Shown here piece by piece: positions 1 through 4,628 of a stretch of DNA of 27,983 bases. Each line of letters begins with the position of its first letter. The first letter of the stretch is position 1. The stretch comes from a virus: positions 1 to 27,983 of the IMG/VR virus record IMGVR_UViG_3300043015_001304; one strand, given 5' to 3'. Made by a program: the position numbers and the translations under genes. The notes beneath the pieces are model-generated. The model did not search any database and was not told the DNA's origin. It was given only the letters and a program-made list of their open reading frames with translations.

Positions 1-1
1 C

Positions 2-151
2 CGTTTGCCAATCATTCGACACATCAGATGGTGGATTTGGAAACGCCGTGTAGATGCTCACTATGCACTATGGAAACAGCTTGGGAGCCATGACGGAAAC
101 CGTGTGAGCGATGATGCACATTTGCAAGATATTTGGGATGGGAGAGCATGA
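2..151 (+). CDS. C-terminal end of an unidentified protein (partial)
   Basis: The reading frame is open from base 2 to a TGA at 149-151 and gives the last 49 residues of a protein whose start lies before the window. The fragment is rich in Trp, Arg and His, with RHIRWWIWKRRVDAHYALW near its start and DIWDGRA at its end. It looks like a real coding end because the next gene's ribosome site (AAGGA at 157-161) follows at once. Base composition is slightly richer in G+C than the genes downstream. I do not recognise the family and no function can be given. Confidence 0.5.
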   Translation, partial: RLPIIRHIRWWIWKRRVDAHYALWKQLGSHDGNRVSDDAHLQDIWDGRA

Positions 152-169
152 TTGATAAGGACAAAACCG

Positions 170-400
170 ATGGATGAAGAACAAACTAAAGAAGTAAATA
201 CTATAGCCGCAGACAAGTTCAAAAAACTATTAGAACAATGCAAAGACGAGCTACCCACCATTGAAGAAGAAATTCAGATTATGGGGGAGTGCTATGGTAT
301 TATGCTATTCCTAGAGATGTTGGGCTATAATGTAAAAGGTTTAGCTAAAGACGCTAAGTCAGGTATAGAAAAGCTGAAAGGAATGGTAGAAGATGAGTGA
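170..400 (+). CDS. Small acidic protein, unknown function
   Basis: A 76-residue protein starting MDEEQTKEVN. I chose ATG 170 because AAGGA (157-161) lies eight bases before it; a TTG at 152 in the same frame would add six residues but has no better ribosome site. The protein is rich in Glu and Lys and predicted helical, with a central hydrophobic stretch (YGIMLFLEMLGY) that is amphipathic rather than membrane-spanning. Its stop overlaps the next start by eight bases, so it belongs to the co-translated array of tiny genes. The family is not recognised; an accessory early protein is the best guess from position and size only. Confidence 0.6.
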   Translation: MDEEQTKEVNTIAADKFKKLLEQCKDELPTIEEEIQIMGECYGIMLFLEMLGYNVKGLAKDAKSGIEKLKGMVEDE

Positions 401-662
401 TATAAAGATTTTGTGTATCACATTTCCTTGGGGATGCGATTGCTGTGGTTATGGTCAGCATGTTGCTGTTTCTATCTATGATAATAAGGTGCTAATATGG
501 AGAGGCACCTATAATGACCAGTTTGGGGGTCCGCTAACAGAAGGGGATGAGGTTATAAGAACCTCAGATGCTTACGAATACGTTTCTGGCATGAGAAAAG
601 CTTACGAGGTTATGGGCCACGAAGTGACGCTTTACATGGATGGAGTTAAAGTAGATGAGTAA
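393..662 (+). CDS. Small cysteine-containing protein, unknown function
   Basis: An 89-residue protein that starts at an ATG inside the end of the preceding gene (overlap 393-400). Near the N-terminus it has CDCCGYGQH, a Cys/His cluster that could bind metal, after a hydrophobic strand (IKILCITFPW). The rest looks like mixed alpha/beta, ending VTLYMDGVKVDE. There is no signal peptide or membrane segment. The overlap suggests translational coupling. The family is not recognised, and metal binding is only inferred from the Cys spacing. Confidence 0.65.
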   Translation: MSDIKILCITFPWGCDCCGYGQHVAVSIYDNKVLIWRGTYNDQFGGPLTEGDEVIRTSDAYEYVSGMRKAYEVMGHEVTLYMDGVKVDE

Positions 663-861
663 AAATACACTAGGAGTTATTGGAGTAGAAGAAGTAGAAG
701 AACATGAAGATGGTTCAGCAACTTATCATTTTCATTTCGATGACTCAACACGAGATAGAATGGCTCAACTAGGTATTGAGCTTGTTATGTACTGTGCTGC
801 TTATAAGTGGGATATCCAAGACGCTCTTGATTCTTTAAAAAGAGAAGAAAATGACACATAA
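655..861 (+). CDS. Small protein, paralogue of the gene at 2528-2773
   Basis: A 68-residue acidic protein overlapping the previous gene by eight bases. Residues about 11-60 match the later gene at 2528-2773: both carry a VEEV-EHEDGSATY block, then a DD-T acidic segment, then a hydrophobic strand ending MYC or LYC, then an amphipathic helix. The shared block shows an old internal duplication within this gene array. There is no catalytic motif or membrane segment. The fold looks like a beta hairpin followed by two helices. Function is unknown. Confidence 0.7.
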   Translation: MSKNTLGVIGVEEVEEHEDGSATYHFHFDDSTRDRMAQLGIELVMYCAAYKWDIQDALDSLKREENDT

Positions 862-1192
862 TATATACACTCCTGATAACTGGGTTGTAATTAAGATCAA
901 TAACCCAAAAGACCCTCACTACAGAGTACTTGGAGGTTGGTATGGTGGTTACACCCAAGGAAATAGTTGGAGACTTAACTCTGGAATAACTAAACATGAG
1001 TTTGATGGAGATTACTGGTACTTTTATGGTTCTTCCGGTAGTTGTTATGAGTGTTATATAGACAGTTACAGGATGACTACAGTTATGGCCGGAATCTACA
1101 AAGAACTGCAAGACAATGTGCAAAAGATTAAAATAGAACTAGTAGATGATCAAGCTTGGATTAAAGAAGATTGGGATTGGGGTATTAAATGA
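851..1192 (+). CDS. Aromatic-rich small protein, unknown function
   Basis: A 113-residue protein very rich in Trp, Tyr and Gly, for example RVLGGWYGGYTQGNSWRL and DYWYFYGSSGSCYECY. The pattern suggests a compact beta-rich fold with an exposed aromatic surface, followed by a C-terminal helix (MAGIYKELQDNVQKIKIEL). It overlaps the gene before it (851-861), and the next gene starts within its stop codon (ATGA at 1189-1192). No signal peptide or known motif is visible. I do not recognise the family. Confidence 0.65.
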   Translation: MTHNIYTPDNWVVIKINNPKDPHYRVLGGWYGGYTQGNSWRLNSGITKHEFDGDYWYFYGSSGSCYECYIDSYRMTTVMAGIYKELQDNVQKIKIELVDDQAWIKEDWDWGIK

Positions 1193-1335
1193 GTAATTTT
1201 CGGATTAAGTATGATGAACTCACAGAAGAATACTATGTGATTGGTAAAGATGAATTCTTAGCTTATTTTTACGGGAGGTACGCTTACTCAAATGCAAAAA
1301 AATGCCTTAAAGCTATGAGTGAAAAGTATGAGTAA
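1189..1335 (+). CDS. Very small protein (48 residues), unknown function
   Basis: A short frame starting ATG at 1189, inside the stop of the preceding gene (ATGA), and ending TAA at 1333-1335. The product starts MSNFRIKYDELTEEYYVIGK and ends LKAMSEKYE. The stop/start overlaps on both sides (the next ATG is at 1328) fit the continuous chain of coupled genes here, which is the main support for its being real. It looks like a beta hairpin followed by a helix. No function can be assigned. Confidence 0.55.
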   Translation: MSNFRIKYDELTEEYYVIGKDEFLAYFYGRYAYSNAKKCLKAMSEKYE

Positions 1336-1573
1336 ATACTTACATCGTGTATTTATTGCTTTATCAGTGCTTTTAAATGTAATTCTTGGTGGACGATCTA
1401 ATCAAACCTTTAGTGCTAGGAACTATCAGTGGAAGAAAGATAGTAAGTTAAACTTAGTCTGGCTGATTGATTATTTACTAGGGGAGCATCATTGTGTTGA
1501 AGCTTGGACTTACTGGATTATCAGACTAGAACCTAATGGAAGAGAATATTATGTTAAAGAAAAATTACGTTGA
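1328..1573 (+). CDS. Small membrane-associated phage protein (NxxLGGxxNQTFSARN type)
   Basis: An 81-residue protein. I chose ATG 1328, which overlaps the preceding stop (ATGAGTAA); a GTG at 1319 would add three residues. The N-terminal hydrophobic segment (VFIALSVLLNVILGG, about residues 8-22) is followed by RSNQTFSARNYQW and a second hydrophobic patch around LVWLIDYLLG. I recall this NQTFSARN pattern from small proteins of many gammaproteobacterial phages and prophages, but know no established function. A C-terminal WTYWIIR segment may also be membrane-associated. A holin-like role is possible but unsupported by position, since the lysis genes lie elsewhere. Confidence 0.7.
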   Translation: MSKYLHRVFIALSVLLNVILGGRSNQTFSARNYQWKKDSKLNLVWLIDYLLGEHHCVEAWTYWIIRLEPNGREYYVKEKLR

Positions 1574-1760
1574 ACTGTGGTCTGAAAGAGTAAATCTAGA
1601 CAATGGAAATAGCTATTCTTACTCGGAAGTAATCGATATTCTTAATAATCTATTTATAAAGGCTGAAGATAAAGGTTTAAAAGATAAGAGATTTTTCTTT
1701 GAAGTAGATGAGGATGAATATATAAATATAGCAGTATCGGGGGTAAGATATGAAAATTAG
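1551..1760 (+). CDS. Small acidic protein, unknown function
   Basis: A 69-residue protein starting MLKKNYVELW. I prefer ATG 1551 over the in-frame ATG 1536 because GGAAGAG (1538-1544) is well placed as a ribosome site for 1551. The start lies within the preceding gene, and the stop overlaps the next start (1750). The sequence has an N-terminal strand, a helix (YSEVIDILNNLFIKAEDKG) and an acidic C-terminal part (FFFEVDEDEYINIAV). The family is not recognised. Confidence 0.55.
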   Translation: MLKKNYVELWSERVNLDNGNSYSYSEVIDILNNLFIKAEDKGLKDKRFFFEVDEDEYINIAVSGVRYEN

Positions 1761-1923
1761 TTTTTACGATCAAACAATTAGGGCTGAAGTAGTATTTACT
1801 ATTGATGAGGATGCTGATATCCATGAGATGACTTCATCTTTTGAACGAGTACTAAAAGCAGCTGGCTATCTTTTACCTGATAATGGCTACATTGATATTT
1901 GTTACTGGGAAACGATCGACTAA
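1750..1923 (+). CDS. Very small protein (57 residues), unknown function
   Basis: ATG at 1750 lies ten bases before the end of the previous gene, and the TAA at 1921-1923 shares its last base with the next ATG (TAATG). The product starts MKISFYDQTIRAEVVFTIDE and ends DICYWETID. The pattern is strand-strand-helix-strand: an edge hairpin, a helix around EMTSSFERVLKAAGY, and a last strand. The overlap on both sides is the main reason to accept it. No family is recognised. Confidence 0.55.
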   Translation: MKISFYDQTIRAEVVFTIDEDADIHEMTSSFERVLKAAGYLLPDNGYIDICYWETID

Positions 1924-2114
1924 TGGCTATCTTAGTTAAATTCAGGAACGGTTATACTATTCAACCTGATAAGAGAGAGTATCTTAGGATTTATACTGAG
2001 AATGAGTCAGTATGTTTCTATGTTAACTCTGAACAACAATACTGGGAAGCAGTTAATGTTATTGTTTCTCAGTACGGCTATGTACCTCAATATGAAGTGG
2101 TGAAGCTAAAATGA
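1923..2114 (+). CDS. Very small protein (63 residues), unknown function
   Basis: I chose the ATG at 1923, which shares one base with the preceding stop; an upstream in-frame start would lengthen it by eight residues but would overlap coding sequence without a ribosome site. The product (MAILVKFRNGYTIQ... to ...YEVVKLK) looks alpha/beta with a helix around QQYWEAVNVIVSQYG. It resembles its neighbour 1750-1923 in size and strand-helix-strand pattern, but no clear residue identity supports a duplication. Function is unknown. Confidence 0.5.
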   Translation: MAILVKFRNGYTIQPDKREYLRIYTENESVCFYVNSEQQYWEAVNVIVSQYGYVPQYEVVKLK

Positions 2115-2188
2115 CTGGTTATGAGATTGGGGTATTAGTTAGTATTGCTATGTTTTTCATTATTTTAATTTTTAATTTTTGGGACTAA
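2111..2188 (+). CDS. Tiny single-pass membrane protein (25 residues)
   Basis: ATG 2111 overlaps the preceding stop (ATGA, 2111-2114) and TAA 2186-2188 ends the frame. The whole product, MTGYEIGVLVSIAMFFIILI followed by FNFWD, is essentially one membrane helix with a short polar N-terminus and an acidic C-terminal residue. Only its position in an unbroken chain of overlapping genes and the clean hydrophobic helix support it. It could be a small membrane effector, or simply a translated coupling segment. Confidence 0.45.
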   Translation: MTGYEIGVLVSIAMFFIILIFNFWD

Positions 2189-2195
2189 TAAATAA

Positions 2196-2375
2196 ATGAC
2201 TTATAAAGAAAAGATTGCTAAGTTGACCCGTATGAAAGAAGACTTAGAAAAGAGTTTAGCTATGGCTAACCTATCAGAGTTTATTACAGAAGAAGATTTA
2301 AAGGAAACTAAAGCCTTTATTGAGTCTTTAATTGCAGATATGGAAAACTTAGATGGCCTTGAAGAAGTTAGTTAA
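2196..2375 (+). CDS. Small coiled-coil-like protein (59 residues)
   Basis: Frame from ATG 2196 to TAA 2373-2375, seven bases after the preceding gene. The product (MTYKEKIAKLTRMKEDLEKS... to ...LDGLEEVS) is made almost entirely of charged helix with heptad-like Leu/Ile spacing, so a helical hairpin or dimeric coiled coil is likely. The next gene starts inside it (2353). There is no strong ribosome site; AATAAATA lies just upstream. It has no known family that I can name. Confidence 0.55.
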   Translation: MTYKEKIAKLTRMKEDLEKSLAMANLSEFITEEDLKETKAFIESLIADMENLDGLEEVS

Positions 2376-2538
2376 AGAGCTATTTGAAATACTAGATACA
2401 GAAGAACAAACTGATGAGGGTCGGTACTTTAGACCAACTACTTTTAGTTCTTGTAGAACAGACCATGTAATTAAGTTAAATAAGATCTTAGAAGAAATGA
2501 GAGTGCATATTAAAGGAGTTAATAAAGATGATCAGTAA
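2353..2538 (+). CDS. Very small protein (61 residues), unknown function
   Basis: Starts inside the preceding gene and ends inside the next one (overlap 2528-2538). The product begins with a helix (MALKKLVKELFEILDTEEQ), has a central segment RYFRPTTFSSCRTDHVIKL and ends with a charged helix. The RYFRPTTFSSCRT segment with one Cys could be a conserved site, because it is polar and irregular between two helices. The family is not recognised. Confidence 0.5.
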   Translation: MALKKLVKELFEILDTEEQTDEGRYFRPTTFSSCRTDHVIKLNKILEEMRVHIKGVNKDDQ

Positions 2539-2773
2539 AGAAGATATTGATGCGTTTACTACAAGTACAGAGCGTACTATTAAAGTTGAAGAGGTAAAAG
2601 AACATGAAGATGGTTCTGCTACTTACTCTCTAGACTTAGATGATGAGACTGCCAGTGACTTAGCAGCAATTGGTGTTAAAGTAATGCTGTACTGCACTGC
2701 TGCTAATATGTCCTTAAACGAGCTATTTGATATCCTAACTCAATACGTAGAAGAGGTTAAATCCGATGTCTAA
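2528..2773 (+). CDS. Small protein, paralogue of the gene at 655-861
   Basis: An 81-residue acidic protein. AAAGGAG (2514-2520) is a good ribosome site before ATG 2528. Residues about 19-70 repeat the block of the gene at 655-861: VKEHEDGSATY, then a DDETA segment, a hydrophobic strand ending MLYC, and an amphipathic helix. Compared with that copy it has a longer N-terminal arm (MISKEDIDAFTTSTERT) and a longer acidic tail. Its stop overlaps the next start by eight bases. Function is unknown. Confidence 0.7.
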   Translation: MISKEDIDAFTTSTERTIKVEEVKEHEDGSATYSLDLDDETASDLAAIGVKVMLYCTAANMSLNELFDILTQYVEEVKSDV

Positions 2774-3128
2774 CTTTGATAAAGTTAAAGAACTTAAGGA
2801 AGAGTATCAAAAAGGAGTTGATACCCTGCTATCTACAATGGTACAATCTGGATTTGTAGATAACATGATTAAATTAGAGATGACTACCTGTTTGAATAAC
2901 ACCCTAGATGAGATTGAGTCTACTATTAATAAAGATGAAATTCCACTGAATAAACGTGAAGACTTGAGGTATAACATTAAGTTGTGTTACTCTTTGATGA
3001 ATCTCTTAAATTACTATGACTTTTATTCTGCCTTTAAAGAAGAGCGAGAATTACTGAAGAAAGCTTACTCGGATCTATACGACCATACTAAAGTAGAGAC
3101 CGATATGATTTCCGATCCTTCTTACTAA
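2766..3128 (+). CDS. Helical protein, last gene of the small-gene array
   Basis: A 120-residue, largely helical protein starting MSNFDKVKELKEEYQKGVDT, rich in Glu, Lys and Leu, with Tyr pairs in the middle (LLNYYDFYSAFKEE). There is no signal peptide, membrane segment or recognisable catalytic motif. It is the last gene before the 33-bp hairpin terminator at 3159, so it ends the transcription unit. The family is not recognised. Confidence 0.65.
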   Translation: MSNFDKVKELKEEYQKGVDTLLSTMVQSGFVDNMIKLEMTTCLNNTLDEIESTINKDEIPLNKREDLRYNIKLCYSLMNLLNYYDFYSAFKEERELLKKAYSDLYDHTKVETDMISDPSY

Positions 3129-3131
3129 CTA

Positions 3132-3153
3132 CTGAGTTTTTAACGAAGCTCTT
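3132..3153 (+). repeat. 22-bp direct repeat, copy 1
   Basis: The 22 bases beginning CTGAGTTTTTAACG and ending AAGCTCTT recur at 3377-3398 with one difference (T to C). Partial copies follow at 3364-3374 (first half) and 3399-3410 (TAACGAAGCTCT). The two full copies lie on either side of the hairpin terminator and the promoter-like motif. Confidence 0.75.
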
Positions 3154-3158
3154 AACTG

Positions 3159-3240
3159 TACCCCTCTCGGTATCTCTGCTTACTTGTCCTTTATTAAGGA
3201 TAGGTAGGTGGAGGTATCGGGAGGGGTAGTTATTTTTTTT
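3159..3240 (+). terminator. 33-bp hairpin terminator after the small-gene array
   Basis: Bases 3159-3191 pair with 3196-3228 without a single mismatch or bulge when G-U pairs are allowed (25 Watson-Crick and 8 G-U pairs), leaving a 4-base loop TATT (3192-3195). A run of T follows (3230-3242). The G-U pairs would be A-C mismatches in the other strand's RNA, so the fold is maintained for + strand RNA. It should end transcription of the small-gene array. A stem this long is also a plausible RNase III substrate. Confidence 0.85.
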
Positions 3241-3276
3241 TTCTAACAAAATAACTTATTGTTTTTATTATGAAAT

Positions 3277-3297
3277 AAATAGTTGACCTTTAAGAAT
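3277..3297 (+). promoter_or_regulatory. Phage promoter-like motif, copy 1
   Basis: Contains AATAGTTGACCTTTAAGAAT (3278-3297). It is identical over 24 bases (3277-3300) to copy 3 (23889-23912). Compared with the SP6 promoter as I recall it, the shared elements are TAG-TGAC in the upstream half and A-GAA at the start site, placing a putative start at G 3294. It lies between a terminator and a structured leader. A host sigma-70 reading (TTGACC at 3283 with TACTAT at 3305, 16-bp spacing) is possible for this copy, but the other copies lack a matching -10. Confidence 0.6.
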
Positions 3298-3338
3298 AAA
3301 CGTCTACTATAAGTTAGGCTGAGATTCTTGCTAGGCTC

Positions 3339-3561
3339 TGTCCTGTTAATACCTATCTACCTACTGAGTTTTTATACTGAGTTTCTAACGAAGCTCTTTA
3401 ACGAAGCTCTATTGGGACTTCTACTGACATCTGAAAGAAGTATCCTGTATGCCCCCCGATGATGTCCTATGTAGAAACTAAGTTCTTTTAGCTCTTAGTA
3501 GTGTCTCTTTTTAGAGATGCTATGCGGGGGGTTTAAAAGGTAGATAGGTATTAACAGGATA
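3339..3561 (+). ncRNA. Branched structured RNA or packaging-site element
   Basis: Bases 3341-3362 and 3538-3559 are perfect 22-bp inverted repeats (TCCTGTTAATACCTATCTAC plus CT on the left), extended to 24 pairs at 3339-3561. Inside are a stem of ACTTCT/AGAAGT (3417-3422/3436-3441), a CCCCCCG/CGGGGGG stem (3452-3458/3525-3531), and within that two hairpins, ACTAAG/CTTAGT (3477-3482/3494-3499) and an 8-bp stem around 3501-3520. Together these make a multi-branched fold. There is no T-run after it, so it reads as a leader or DNA site rather than a terminator. It starts about 45 bases after the promoter-like start and ends 142 bases before the small terminase gene. Confidence 0.6.
3377..3398 (+). 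repeat. 22-bp direct repeat, copy 2
   Basis: Second copy of the unit at 3132-3153, with C instead of T at 3385. Its neighbours 3364-3374 and 3399-3410 are partial copies of the left and right halves, giving a small cluster of repeats inside the outer inverted repeat. Confidence 0.75.
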
Positions 3562-3703
3562 CCCTAGTGTATTGATTATTATATAAATAAAATTTAATGT
3601 TTTCATATAGTTAATTATTAAATTATATGATGATGTTTTTAATGGTTTTTTATTTCAAATTGTAAAAATAACTTGCCGTATCGAACAACAAAAGGAGGTT
3701 CAC

Positions 3704-4069
3704 ATGCCGGATAATCGTAAAGACAAACGTGGTGGTTATAAAGAGGGCGGTGGCCGTCCTAAAGGTTCTAAGAATATTAACTCTATGGCTAGTGTTAAGA
3801 AGCTACAAGAACTTGGTTTTGACCCCATTGAGATGATGGTAAAGAAATATAAAGAAATTCAGAAAAAGCTAGATAAGTTAGAGACTCAAGGTAAAGACGG
3901 TACAGGAGCTTATGCTCAGATGACTGCTACCCAAGGCACCTTGATTAACAATCTAATGGCTTACGGTTATAAGAAGATCCCTGATAAACTAGAGCAAGAG
4001 ATTACTGAGAAGAAACCTATTGCTATTAAACTAACTACTAATACTGCTACAGAAGAAAATAAAGAATAA
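3704..4069 (+). CDS. Terminase small subunit-like protein
   Basis: A 121-residue basic protein. It starts after a strong AAAGGAGG site. Near the N-terminus GGYKEGGGRPKGSKN (about residues 10-24) is the Gly-Arg-Pro-Lys arm typical of phage DNA-packaging small subunits, which can contact DNA in the minor groove. It continues with helices (VKKLQELGFDPIEMM and YKEIQKKLDKLETQ) and a polar tail. Position supports the call: it opens the packaging block 560 bases before the large terminase. Small subunits recognise the packaging site and load DNA onto the large subunit; the structured element immediately upstream could be that site. Confidence 0.75.
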   Translation: MPDNRKDKRGGYKEGGGRPKGSKNINSMASVKKLQELGFDPIEMMVKKYKEIQKKLDKLETQGKDGTGAYAQMTATQGTLINNLMAYGYKKIPDKLEQEITEKKPIAIKLTTNTATEENKE

Positions 4070-4080
4070 GGGGATCACCT

Positions 4081-4350
4081 ATGGCGGAGAATAATAATGA
4101 GCCTTGGCATATGTCTCGTAGTTTTAATGTATCACAAGTTTTAGCTATTGTAGGTCAAACAGTAGCTTTAATTTGGTTTGTATCTGCATTAAACAGTGAG
4201 GTTGAAGCTAATAAGGCTATTAATATTAAACAAGATGCTAAGATTGAGTCATTAGAAAAAATTGTTCAAAACCAAGCTGTTACTATGGCAAGGATGGATG
4301 AGAATATTAAAGCAATTAGAACTGCTGTAGAGTCTATGGCAAAACGTTAA
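4081..4350 (+). CDS. Single-pass membrane protein with coiled coil
   Basis: An 89-residue protein. AAGGGG (4069-4074) precedes ATG 4081. Residues about 18-36 (SQVLAIVGQTVALIWFVSA) form one membrane helix, and residues 37-85 form a long charged helix with heptad spacing (AKIESLEKIVQNQAVTMARM). Small proteins of this layout are common in phage packaging/structural regions; some are annotated as holin-like or Rz-like. A complete lysis cassette exists at 22947-23894, so a lysis role here would be additional. Function is not established. Confidence 0.65.
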   Translation: MAENNNEPWHMSRSFNVSQVLAIVGQTVALIWFVSALNSEVEANKAINIKQDAKIESLEKIVQNQAVTMARMDENIKAIRTAVESMAKR

Positions 4351-4365
4351 TAAAAGGAATATACT

Positions 4366-4470
4366 ATGCCTAAAGTTGGAAACAAGACTTATCCTTATAC
4401 TAAAGCTGGTAAAGCTGCTGCTAAGAAAGCTATGGCTGCTAAAAAGAAATCTACTAAGAAGAAAAAGTAA
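4366..4470 (+). CDS. Tiny basic phage protein (34 residues)
   Basis: From ATG 4366 (AAAAGGAA site at 4352-4359) to TAA 4468-4470. The product starts MPKVGNKTYPYTKAGKAAAK and ends in a run of lysines (KKSTKKKK). I recall the MPKVG-K-YPYTK-GK-AAKK pattern as a widespread tiny protein next to packaging genes in many tailed phages. Its extreme positive charge suggests binding to nucleic acid, but no role has been shown to my knowledge. Confidence 0.75.
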   Translation: MPKVGNKTYPYTKAGKAAAKKAMAAKKKSTKKKK

Positions 4471-4472
4471 TT

Positions 4473-4622
4473 ATGGCTAAAAGAGGCTTATACGCAAATA
4501 TTCATGCTAAACGTAAACGTATAAAGGCTGGTTCTAAAGAGAGAAAAGCTAGACCGGGAGAAAAGAATTACCCCTTAGCTAAACAATTTAAGAAGGCTTC
4601 TAAAACAGTTAAAAAGAAATAA
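4473..4622 (+). CDS. Tiny basic phage protein (49 residues), GLYANIHAKRKR family
   Basis: From ATG 4473, two bases after the previous stop, to TAA 4620-4622. The product starts MAKRGLYANIHAKRKRIKAG, has a central RPGEKNYP turn and ends SKTVKKK. The GLYANI-AKRKRI-AGS pattern is one I recognise from small conserved proteins near portal and terminase genes of many T7-like and siphovirus phages. It is highly basic with no membrane segment. It is probably translated by coupling to the gene before it. Role unknown; nucleic-acid or capsid binding is an inference from charge. Confidence 0.75.
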   Translation: MAKRGLYANIHAKRKRIKAGSKERKARPGEKNYPLAKQFKKASKTVKKK

Positions 4623-4628
4623 TTAATT

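Larger units (their letters stand above)
3129..3703 (+). other. Gene-free regulatory interval before the packaging genes
   Basis: No credible reading frame occupies this 575-bp stretch. In order it holds a 22-bp repeat unit, a 33-bp hairpin terminator, a promoter-like motif, a second copy of the repeat, a branched structure closed by a perfect 22-bp inverted repeat, an AT-rich stretch (about 3562-3680) and the AAAGGAGG ribosome site (3690-3697) of the small terminase gene. If transcription starts at 3294 the terminase message has an untranslated leader of about 410 bases, very long for a phage. A genome end or packaging site could also lie here. Confidence 0.8.

Noticed and set aside
61-261. 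Minus-strand open frames here and at many other places in the window.
   Set aside because: All overlap well-supported + strand genes, have no ribosome sites in order and no recognisable motifs; AT-rich coding sequence produces such shadows.
2215-2240. A further promoter copy at AGTTGACCCG near 2219.
   Set aside because: It lies inside a gene and matches only the TTGACC core, not the flanking TAG or AAGAA parts.
3283-3313. Host sigma-70 promoter reading of the TTGACC motif (TTGACC with TACTAT or TATAAG).
   Set aside because: Only copy 1 has a usable -10 at normal spacing. The conserved block runs on downstream of TTGACC through AAGAA in all four copies, and copy 4 has the ribosome site where a -10 should be. 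A phage-type promoter fits better, although dual use of copy 1 is not excluded.
3339-3561. Insertion element or miniature transposon ends, because of the 22-bp inverted repeat.
   Set aside because: There is no target-site duplication at the ends and no transposase, and the internal sequence is itself strongly folded and placed in a regulatory leader.
3562-3703. AT-rich stretch with AATTTAAT/ATTAAATT and CATATA/TATATG inverted repeats as a replication origin or terminator.
   Set aside because: In so AT-rich a stretch such short palindromes are expected by chance, and no initiator repeats or T-run support either reading.
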